From positions 1-20,694 of the forward strand of contig PIVQ01000053.1 in NCBI GenBank assembly GCA_003354055.1: DNA of 20,694 nt, written 5' to 3'. The stretch comes from Desulfobacteraceae bacterium. GTDB lineage: Bacteria; Desulfobacterota; Desulfobacteria; Desulfobacterales; Desulfobacteraceae. Each line of letters begins with the position of its first letter. Positions within the stretch are counted from its first letter, which is position 1. Of this stretch, positions 14,858 to 20,694 are shown piece after piece. The notes beneath the pieces are model-generated. The model made no database searches. It was not told the origin of the DNA and worked only from the letters and a program-made list of their open reading frames with translations. The position numbers and the translations under genes are program-made.

Positions 14858-14873
14858 TGCAAAAAGTTTGCCA
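14858..14873 (-). promoter_or_regulatory. Sigma-54 (RpoN) promoter of pilA
   Basis: On the complement the sequence reads TGGCAAACTTTTTGCA. GG and GC are separated by exactly ten bases, and both TGGCA and TTGCA match consensus. The predicted start is near 14847, about 59 bases before the pilA ATG. Activation of pilA by PilR through sigma-54 is established in Pseudomonas and Myxococcus, and pilR is encoded 4 kb away here. Confidence 0.82.
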
Positions 14874-14889
14874 TTTTTTTGAAGATTTT

Positions 14890-14907
14890 AAATTCGAGGA
14901 CGAATTT
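14890..14907. promoter_or_regulatory. Inverted repeat just upstream of pilA promoter
   Basis: AAATTCG (14890-14896) and CGAATTT (14901-14907) are perfect seven-base arms around AGGA, centred about 50 bases upstream of the predicted pilA start. This is a possible operator or activator site; the binding protein is unknown. Confidence 0.4.
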
Positions 14908-14964
14908 CCAACTCAGCTCGTTATATATAAGCAAATTGGAGAAAAAACAGATGTAATTTAATTT

Positions 14965-14977
14965 TTAGTTATTGATT
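14965..14977 (-). promoter_or_regulatory. Possible IHF site upstream of pilA
   Basis: On the complement AATCAATAACTAA matches the IHF core WATCAANNNNTTR at all but one position and lies in an A+T-rich tract. It is between the sigma-54 promoter and the repeats at 14987-15019, where a DNA bend would help an enhancer-bound activator reach RNA polymerase. Confidence 0.3.
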
Positions 14978-14986
14978 ACAAGGCAG

Positions 14987-15019
14987 CATACTTTAACAAG
15001 TATGACAAAATTTGTATGA
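14987..15019. promoter_or_regulatory. Candidate activator-binding repeats (PilR UAS?) upstream of pilA
   Basis: A perfect inverted repeat CATACTT-TAAC-AAGTATG (14987-15004) is followed by a second GTATGA copy (15014-15019, 14 bases after the one at 15000-15005). It is centred about 150 bases upstream of the predicted pilA start, a usual distance for sigma-54 enhancer sites. It could instead be a weak hairpin after the flippase-like gene, which ends at 15046. Confidence 0.38.
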
Positions 15020-15045
15020 GCATTGCCAATATTAGGTCGCATAGA

Positions 15046-15975
15046 TCATTCTTTACCCAGATAGGATAGATATATAAATCCTATAAAGGCAGTTCCCAGA
15101 TCCATCAATGTATAGACAATTCTAAGAAGAACGGTTATTAATGCAGCATTTTCAGGGCCTACAATATTTCCTAATGCAAAGAAACATATGCCGTCTTTAA
15201 CACCTATCCCGCCCGGACTGAAAAATGCGAATAAACCGACTGTATTCGAAAAGGTCGTGATCGAAATGAGCCACAGTATCATGGACATGCTCACAGGTGT
15301 TATAGCCCTTGTAATAAACCATGTCGAAATTCCGAAGCACAAACATTGTAGTAATGCAAGCCCGAGGCAGGTTAAGGTTTGGCGTGTATTTAGTTGGGTT
15401 ATACTATCGACAATCTCCTTCTTTTTTATCAGTCTCTTCCAGATAAAAGAAAAGATATCCGGCTTAAAAAGAAGAAGAGCACAGATCAAGGATACAATCC
15501 AAAACCCAGTTGATGAAACAAGTTTATCATGAAACAAAAAGAAGAGAGGAGTGGATAATATCAATGCCGCGCAAACCGTCATAAGTGTATTTAACAAGGG
15601 TATAAGGCCTGCAATGTGGATCGGAATCTTGAATTTTTTTAAGAAATACATTGCAATTGCAACTAGAAAAAATTTTCCAGGCAGATATTTTCCCAGGAAA
15701 GAAACCCAGGCTATTGATATGGATGACATCAAAGGCAACGGACGATTATAGTATCTGAGCAGGCGATCATATCCGAAGCCTGTAAAGCAACGGGCAATGG
15801 TTTCAAAAACGACAGACAGCAGGACAAAGTACCAGGAAATTTTTAAGGACGAGAATTGAATCCCTGATAGCTGAGGATAAAGTGCCTTGCCTACAAAAAT
15901 AAGAACAATGCTTAACAGAGTATATCGATTCCACTTTGATTTTAGGAACGTATTTGTTCTGTTTGATAGGCTCAT
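15046..15975 (-). CDS. Lysylphosphatidylglycerol synthase TM-type (UPF0104) membrane protein
   Basis: This 309-residue polytopic protein has about eight hydrophobic helices. Its family features include RCFTGFGYDRLLRYYNRPLPLMSSISIAWVS, with SFLGKYLPGK following. The C-terminal FFSPGGIGVKDGICFFAL is a strongly conserved G-G-x-G-x-x-E/D type loop of the LPG_synthase_TM (PF03706) family. Members encoded in glycan and polysaccharide loci are often called flippase-like, but most lack the catalytic aminoacyl-transfer domain, as here. It is the last gene of the GT2, radical SAM, methyltransferase set, 12 bases after the methyltransferase. It may move a lipid-linked sugar or lipid across the inner membrane; this is inferred from family and context only. 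Confidence 0.75.
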   Translation of the reverse strand: MSLSNRTNTFLKSKWNRYTLLSIVLIFVGKALYPQLSGIQFSSLKISWYFVLLSVVFETIARCFTGFGYDRLLRYYNRPLPLMSSISIAWVSFLGKYLPGKFFLVAIAMYFLKKFKIPIHIAGLIPLLNTLMTVCAALILSTPLFFLFHDKLVSSTGFWIVSLICALLLFKPDIFSFIWKRLIKKKEIVDSITQLNTRQTLTCLGLALLQCLCFGISTWFITRAITPVSMSMILWLISITTFSNTVGLFAFFSPGGIGVKDGICFFALGNIVGPENAALITVLLRIVYTLMDLGTAFIGFIYLSYLGKE

Positions 15976-15987
15976 AAAAAGATATTG

Positions 15988-16611
15988 TTACCGGGAATTA
16001 TTTCCACGGCAGGTCTTCTTGCGACACAAGACCATGGTCCATGGCAAGGGTGATTTGATGGCGATAATGTCAAAATATTGAGAAATTAATGAGACAAATT
16101 GTTTTTGATTCCAGTGGTTAATGTGGCCAGGGGGATTTCCAAAATTTTCCAGGTACTTTAACCGGGCCATGTTTAAAGATCTCCATAAAGGCTCTCTTGG
16201 TACCGATAGAATTGCAAACTTTCGACATACCCGCTCCAATTCGAGTAAGGCCATTCCCGGGTTTTCAAGATGCTCTAGAACTTCACTGCAGATAACCAGA
16301 TCAAAGCTTTCATCTGCTTGCTTTATGTCATATATGTTTCCGACCTGAACATCGCAAAAGCTCAGTTTTCCTTGGGCATCGGCTGCATCTATAGGATCAA
16401 TATCCATAGCACTGCACTTTTTTATCGGACTCACGCTGTTGAGCCTTTCAAGAACGAACCCTTCTCCACACCCCACATCTAAAACACTATCAACAGTAAG
16501 CCAACTATAGAATTCGGATATGGTATCAAAAAAATTCTTGATTAGCGCTCTGCTGAAAGGATTGCTCGTATTGTATTTAGCATGCTTACTATCTTTGGTT
16601 CGAAGTATCAT
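15988..16611 (-). CDS. Class I SAM-dependent methyltransferase
   Basis: This 207-residue enzyme has the AdoMet-binding motif I VLDVGCGEG (43-51), an acidic post-I strand ending AMDID, motif II SFDLVICSEVLEHL, and a proline after it (ENPGMALLELERV). The N-terminal KDSKHAKYNTSNP is typical of a family found in polysaccharide and lipid-modification loci. I chose ATG 16611; a TTG two codons upstream (16617) is possible, and neither has a good ribosome binding site. The start lies about ten bases after the radical SAM stop, so translation is likely coupled. The substrate cannot be read from sequence. The neighbouring GT2, radical SAM and flippase-like genes suggest a lipid-linked glycan or its carrier. 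Confidence 0.83.
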   Translation of the reverse strand: MILRTKDSKHAKYNTSNPFSRALIKNFFDTISEFYSWLTVDSVLDVGCGEGFVLERLNSVSPIKKCSAMDIDPIDAADAQGKLSFCDVQVGNIYDIKQADESFDLVICSEVLEHLENPGMALLELERVCRKFAILSVPREPLWRSLNMARLKYLENFGNPPGHINHWNQKQFVSLISQYFDIIAIKSPLPWTMVLCRKKTCRGNNSR

Positions 16612-16621
16612 GGACAATTTT

Positions 16622-18079
16622 CTAAAAAAATTTGCTTTTTAATAAAACGTACAAACCGGTAACATATTTTTTAAAGTCACCGGCACCTCTGATAGATAAG
16701 AAAAACTTGAGGAACATTTCTGGCCTCAAGTAAAATTTTCTCAAGGCCATCTTTTGAAGGGCAGTGAGTTCCTCAAGAGTTCTGCCTTCAGCTATAAATG
16801 GAATTTGTGCGTCCTTTTTCCAGCCTGACCACGTATTATATTGTTTCCAGTCATAATGGCGAATTTTTCCTTCCCTATCAAGCTGATCAAACATAGGTGT
16901 TCCGGGATAAGGAATTGTAATGGTAAACTGAGCCCATCTTGGATTTAGTTTGATTGCAAAATCAATTGTTTCTTTGCTTTCTTGAATGGTTTCGGTTGGC
17001 AAGCCCAACATAAAAAAACCTCTGACAGAGATACCAATCTTATGGGTCAAATCAATAGTTTTTTCCACCTGTTCAAGCTTAATGGATTTATTAATCATGT
17101 TTAACAATCGCTGGCTGCCGGTTTCTATTCCATAGCTTATCTGCCAACATCCTGCGCTTTTCATCAACTGGAGTAATTCTTCGTTTACAGTGTCCACCCG
17201 GCTTTCACAGGTCCATTTGATTTTTTCTGAAATGCCGTTTGATATGAGTGCCTGACAAAGCTTTTTCACAAATGACGGATTCGCGGTTAGCGTATCTGCC
17301 TCTATGTTTAATTGGTTGATATGGTAATCAGTCACTAAGGTTTGAATTTCCTGCATGATTCTTTCAACGCTGTGAAAACGGATTTTACGCCCAAAACTAT
17401 GGGAACAATAAGTGCATTTAAAGGGGCATCCACGGGCCACAATGATTGTTGGACAATATGAATCATTTGTAACTCTGGATGCTGTTAGATGGTACTTATT
17501 CATCGGCAGTAGGTGCCTTGCAGGCATGGGAATCTTGTCCAAATTTTTTATAAACGGACGAGGTTTATTTTTAATAATTTTGCTATGGCTGTCACGGTAA
17601 CAAATGCCAGCGATCGACTTAAGCGTTGATAGCTCCATATCCAAAGCAATTTCTTTTATTGTCTCTTCGCCTTCACCGACACAGACGATATCTACTGAGG
17701 GGATGTCGGATAAGGTCCTTTCTGGCATTGCAGTGCAATGGGGGCCTCCAAGAACAATAGTTTTTTCTTCAAATTTTGTTTTAATTTTTTCGCATAGCTC
17801 TTTCACCACACCAAACGAAGGTGTCAAAAGTGAGATACCGATTAAGCTACATTTGAAAGAATCGATCGTTTTTAGGACATCTTCTATAGTCAGGCGTTGG
17901 GCCGGGGCATCAATGATGACAACAGGTATACCAATTTCTTCAAGGGAACCTGCAAGGTAAGCAAGTCCTAATGGCTCGGTGACTGCGCCAAAATGCTTCA
18001 TATCGCTACCGTACCTGTCTTCCAGTGTCAGAGGCGGTGAAATCAAAATAACAGTGTCTTTTCTTACCCTTGTGGTCAT
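16622..18079 (-). CDS. B12-binding-domain radical SAM protein
   Basis: This 485-residue protein starts with a cobalamin-binding-like Rossmann domain (about 10-150; EPLGLAYLAGSLEE, LIGISLLTPSFGVV, IVLGGPHC, CVGEGEET). A radical SAM domain follows, with the cluster motif C218-P-F-K-C222-T-Y-C225, and a glycine-rich AdoMet site later. The C-terminal region (about 400-485) is of the type seen in BchE-like radical SAM enzymes. This family includes methylases and ring-forming or C-C bond enzymes in lipid, glycan and tetrapyrrole pathways; the reaction cannot be told from sequence. The ATG follows AGGGGAAG by seven bases. It lies five bases after the GT2 stop and is followed by a methyltransferase, so these genes form one unit. 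Confidence 0.82.
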   Translation of the reverse strand: MTTRVRKDTVILISPPLTLEDRYGSDMKHFGAVTEPLGLAYLAGSLEEIGIPVVIIDAPAQRLTIEDVLKTIDSFKCSLIGISLLTPSFGVVKELCEKIKTKFEEKTIVLGGPHCTAMPERTLSDIPSVDIVCVGEGEETIKEIALDMELSTLKSIAGICYRDSHSKIIKNKPRPFIKNLDKIPMPARHLLPMNKYHLTASRVTNDSYCPTIIVARGCPFKCTYCSHSFGRKIRFHSVERIMQEIQTLVTDYHINQLNIEADTLTANPSFVKKLCQALISNGISEKIKWTCESRVDTVNEELLQLMKSAGCWQISYGIETGSQRLLNMINKSIKLEQVEKTIDLTHKIGISVRGFFMLGLPTETIQESKETIDFAIKLNPRWAQFTITIPYPGTPMFDQLDREGKIRHYDWKQYNTWSGWKKDAQIPFIAEGRTLEELTALQKMALRKFYLRPEMFLKFFLSIRGAGDFKKYVTGLYVLLKSKFF

Positions 18080-18083
18080 AAAG

Positions 18084-19037
18084 TTACTTCCCCTTTAAAT
18101 GTTTATTCGCCTCCATATCAAACCACATGGCAAATAAGGAAAATTGCGCTGATGCTAAAAACGAAGAAAAGGCCGCCAAGGCATTTATGGAAGGGATATG
18201 GCCAGTCAGTATCCACAGATAAAAAACCCTGAAAAAAAGAACAAATGACAGTCCTCCAAGAAAAATCCCTAAACAATAAAAAAAGACAAGCGGGTGAAAA
18301 TCCCTGATAACGTATTTTTCTTTTAACCGCCAGAAAAAACGTTTCACCAATAGCCAGCTAATTGTAAACATAACTTTTTTGATACTTATGCCAGACACTT
18401 CGCCAACATTGTAGATAGGATCAACAGGAACGTCTTTTACCACAAAGTTATCAATATTGAGCAATATTAGCTGGTCATTGGGCTGGCCGTAACGCTTATA
18501 CATTTTTGACCAGTCAATTGTTGCCAAGGCTTTCTTATTGATGGCTGTAAATCCGGATTGGAAGTCGGAGAGGTGCCAATAGCCAGAGACAATTTTTGTC
18601 AAAAGGGACAAAAAAGCAGTTCCAAAGAACCGTAGTCTCGGCATGGTCTTAAAGGCCTTTCCTGAAAAAAAACGGTTGCCTTTAGAATAGTCACATCGTT
18701 CTTCTGCAACCGGGTCCAGAAGAGAATCAAGATCGTCCGGATTCATCTGCCCGTCACCATCCATGCGGACGGTGATATCAAAGTCGTTATTCAGTGAAAA
18801 CTGATAGCCGCTTATCATAGCACCACCACAGCCTTGATTGATTTCATGGCTGATGAGAAAAATATCTTCACGTTTTTTTTGGAATTCTTTAACTGCTCTT
18901 GCAGTACCGTCTGAACTGGCATCATCTACAACCAAAATCGCATCCACATAATCTGGGATTGTTTTAATCACCGATTTGATTTGGTGGGCTTCATTAAAAG
19001 CCGGGATTATTACACATACTGTTTTATTTTTGTACAC
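18084..19037 (-). CDS. Family 2 glycosyltransferase, dolichyl-phosphate mannose synthase-like
   Basis: This 317-residue protein has an N-terminal GT-A domain with VCVIIPAFNEA (7-17), the nucleotide-binding VVDDASSDGT (36-45), INQGCGGAMISGY (66-78), and the metal-binding MDGDGQMN (92-99). Two C-terminal membrane helices follow (about 238-270 and 280-310). The layout fits enzymes that move a sugar from a nucleotide donor to a polyprenyl phosphate in the inner membrane. That product would be the donor required by GT-C enzymes such as the two encoded at 8167-11972. The start is GTG, with GAGG five bases upstream. It is 66 bases downstream of pilR, with only a weak five-pair hairpin between, so readthrough from pilR is possible. 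Confidence 0.85.
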   Translation of the reverse strand: MYKNKTVCVIIPAFNEAHQIKSVIKTIPDYVDAILVVDDASSDGTARAVKEFQKKREDIFLISHEINQGCGGAMISGYQFSLNNDFDITVRMDGDGQMNPDDLDSLLDPVAEERCDYSKGNRFFSGKAFKTMPRLRFFGTAFLSLLTKIVSGYWHLSDFQSGFTAINKKALATIDWSKMYKRYGQPNDQLILLNIDNFVVKDVPVDPIYNVGEVSGISIKKVMFTISWLLVKRFFWRLKEKYVIRDFHPLVFFYCLGIFLGGLSFVLFFRVFYLWILTGHIPSINALAAFSSFLASAQFSLFAMWFDMEANKHLKGK

Positions 19038-19103
19038 AACTGCCTCTCAATCCTAAATATAATTTAGATATAGCAAGTGGAATAAATGTTCCTTTTCAGG
19101 AAA

Positions 19104-20501
19104 TTACTCTCCATCCACGTCTATTTTATCTAACCGGTAGCGCATAGACCTCATGGATAAATTTAGAAAATCTGCTGCTTTTTTTTTATTGCCGCCGGAC
19201 AACTCCATGGCTTTCTTAAGGTAGACTGATTCTATAGTGGAAAGAATCCTGTCCAAGTCAACTCCTGAGGCGACATCATCCAGATCAAACCTGCTTCCTT
19301 TGACACCTTCTATCCACCTTCTTCGTTTGTGCGTGGAGATGGTCAAACTCTCTGGCAAGATTATATTCGTGGATGAAAGAGCAACAGATCGCTCAATGAG
19401 GTTTTCAAGTTCCCTGACATTACCGGGAAAAGAATATTTGGTCAAAAAATCGATGGCATAGGAGGATAGTTTAGCAATATCTTTGCCTAATTTTTGGGAA
19501 TATTTTTCAGCAAAATGGGCAGATAACAGCTCGATATCCCCTTTTCTATCTCTCAGAGGAGGGACTTTAATAGGAATTACATTTATACGGAAGAAAAGAT
19601 CTTCCCTGAAATTACCATCAATGACTTCCTGTTCGAGCTTTTTGTTTGTAGCTGAGATGATTCTAACATTCACCTCGATTTCTGCGGTGCCGCCTACTGG
19701 TTTGAATTTTGTTTCCTGAACGGCTCGAAGCAGTTTGACCTGTAAAAAAGTGGACAATTCCCCAATTTCATCCAGAAATATGGTGCCGTTGTTTGCGGCA
19801 TCGAATAATCCCTGCTTATCTGCTACAGCACCTGTAAAGGATCCTTTGACATGACCGAAAAATTCACTTTCCATGAGGGTGTCAGGAATACCGCCGCAAT
19901 TAACCACAACAAAGGGCTGGGCTCGTCGGTCAGAATTCTCATGGATGGCCCTGGCAATGAGTTCTTTTCCCGTACCACTTTCACCTGAAATCAATACATT
20001 TGTTTTGGTGGGACTGATTTGCCGGATCCGATTGTAAATGGCCTGCATGCCGGGGGAGTTGCCAATGATCCGGTTAAAATGAACATGATCTTTGAGTTCT
20101 GAGGATCTTCTTTCTTTTTCATGTTCTAAGGTTTTAAGCTCCAGGGCTTTGGCGATGGTACTGCGTAACTCATTATTATCAAAAGGCTTGGGAACAAAAT
20201 CATAGGCCCCTTCGTTCATGGCTTCCACGGCAATTTCAGTGGTGGAATAGGCCGAAATCATGACAACGACAGTCTCTGTGTTCTCTTTTTTAACGGCCCT
20301 CAGCACATCAAGCCCTGTGATATCACCCAGGCGAATATCTGTCAGCACCAGGTCATAGGTCTTTTTCTTTATCTGGTTCAGGGCCTGTTTACCGTTTTTG
20401 GCAAGGGATACTGCATAGCCTTCTTTGGACAACAGCATTTCAAGGAATTCACGCATGCTAATTTCATCGTCCACCACTAAAATGCTGTATTTTTTCGTCA
20501 T
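19104..20501 (-). CDS. pilR: Sigma-54-dependent response regulator PilR
   Basis: This 465-residue NtrC-family activator has a receiver domain (about 5-117) with D11, D12, phosphoacceptor D55 (LVLTD), S83 and K105. The AAA+ domain has Walker A GESGTGKE (173-180), the sigma-54 contact loop GSFTGA (220-225, Ser in place of the more common Ala) and Walker B IFLDEI (241-246). A Fis-type helix-turn-helix lies at the end ([22 protein letters not shown]). It should activate pilA and probably the minor-pilin operon. I chose ATG 20501, with AGGGA just upstream; the longer reading from 20549 runs back into pyrC. It is 19 bases after pyrC, and no histidine kinase is in the window, which is unusual because pilS often precedes pilR. 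Confidence 0.9.
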   Translation of the reverse strand: MTKKYSILVVDDEISMREFLEMLLSKEGYAVSLAKNGKQALNQIKKKTYDLVLTDIRLGDITGLDVLRAVKKENTETVVVMISAYSTTEIAVEAMNEGAYDFVPKPFDNNELRSTIAKALELKTLEHEKERRSSELKDHVHFNRIIGNSPGMQAIYNRIRQISPTKTNVLISGESGTGKELIARAIHENSDRRAQPFVVVNCGGIPDTLMESEFFGHVKGSFTGAVADKQGLFDAANNGTIFLDEIGELSTFLQVKLLRAVQETKFKPVGGTAEIEVNVRIISATNKKLEQEVIDGNFREDLFFRINVIPIKVPPLRDRKGDIELLSAHFAEKYSQKLGKDIAKLSSYAIDFLTKYSFPGNVRELENLIERSVALSSTNIILPESLTISTHKRRRWIEGVKGSRFDLDDVASGVDLDRILSTIESVYLKKAMELSGGNKKKAADFLNLSMRSMRYRLDKIDVDGE

Positions 20502-20520
20502 TTTCCCTTTGTCCCGGTGA

Positions 20521-20694
20521 TTATTGTTTTGAATATACGATCCTGCCATCTACCAATGTCATCACCGCTTCTCCTTTAACCTGCCAGTCTTTAAACGGGG
20601 TATTCCGGCTTTTGGAAATAAAAGAGTCAGGATCAATGGTATGGGCAGATTCAAGGTCAATCAAAGTTAAATCAGCCGGGTTGCCTTGGGATAT
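20521..20694 (-). CDS. pyrC: Dihydroorotase, C-terminal fragment (runs off right edge)
   Basis: The last 57 codons and TAA stop are present. The peptide includes GNPADLTLIDLE, then DPDSFISKSRNTPF, and VKGEAVMTLVDGRIVY near the end, which is the characteristic C-terminus of class I dihydroorotases (pyrimidine synthesis, carbamoyl-aspartate cyclisation). The active-site residues lie upstream, outside the window. It ends 19 bases before pilR on the same strand, so pilR may be transcribed from a pyrimidine gene promoter as well as its own. Confidence 0.85.
   Translation of the reverse strand: MSQGNPADLTLIDLESAHTIDPDSFISKSRNTPFKDWQVKGEAVMTLVDGRIVYSKQ

Noticed and set aside
16622..18079. Assignment of the radical SAM gene to hopanoid or bacteriochlorophyll synthesis
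   Set aside because: Domain layout is shared by many B12-radical SAM enzymes and none of the neighbouring genes belong to those pathways.
19089..19102. TTCCT-GAAA-AGGAA hairpin after pilR as a terminator
   Set aside because: Only five pairs and no T-run on the minus strand; too weak to call.
1..20694. Mobile elements, CRISPR arrays, integrases, tRNA or rRNA genes
   Set aside because: I looked for transposase-like ORFs, regularly spaced repeats, and conserved RNA segments on both strands and saw none.

Overview
The window is a type IV pilus (T4P) chromosomal locus from a Gram-negative bacterium of moderate to low G+C. The gene content points to a deltaproteobacterial (Thermodesulfobacteriota / Desulfobacterales-like) host: a pilA-pilG-pilH-pilI block of the Myxococcus type, a sigma-54 response regulator PilR, a DUF4124 coiled-coil protein, and a class I dihydroorotase. 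The taxonomic placement is inferred from gene order and protein style, not from a marker gene.

Layout. (1) Positions 1-655, minus strand: the start of a lipoprotein cut by the window edge and a secreted DUF4124 coiled-coil protein. (2) 656-1036: a divergent regulatory region with a good sigma-54 (-24/-12) promoter facing right. (3) 1037-8125, plus strand: a minor-pilin operon fimT-pilW-pilV-pilX, a DsbC-like thiol:disulfide protein, an unrecognised 116-aa secreted protein, and pilY1 (vWA domain plus C-terminal beta-propeller). (4) 8136-8185: a large stem-loop where two convergent transcription units meet. (5) 8167-14344, minus strand: an operon with four-base overlaps or very short gaps, running pilG-like TPR protein, pilH-like ABC ATPase, pilI-like ABC permease, a TMTC-like membrane protein with TPRs, and a GT39/ArnT-like membrane glycosyltransferase. 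(6) 14349-14788: the major pilin gene pilA with its own sigma-54 promoter and a strong intrinsic terminator that abuts the pilG start codon. (7) 15046-19037, minus strand: LPG-synthase-TM-type membrane protein, SAM methyltransferase, B12-binding radical SAM protein and a DPM1-like family 2 glycosyltransferase. (8) 19104-20501: pilR, followed at the right edge by the C-terminus of pyrC.

How the parts fit. PilR is encoded at one end. Sigma-54 promoters lie in front of both pilA and the minor-pilin/pilY1 operon, so the two structural halves of the pilus are plausibly one PilR/RpoN regulon. The minor pilins and PilY1 carry many cysteines and share an operon with a DsbC-like protein, suggesting a built-in disulfide-folding step for the pilus tip. 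Two GT-C-type membrane proteins sit at the end of the pilGHI-like operon, and a lipid-linked-sugar style GT2, radical SAM, methyltransferase and flippase set lies between pilR and pilA. This suggests that glycan synthesis and transfer are coupled to the pilus, possibly pilin or PilY1 glycosylation. That coupling is inference from gene order. I found no mobile elements, CRISPR arrays, tRNAs or rRNAs.
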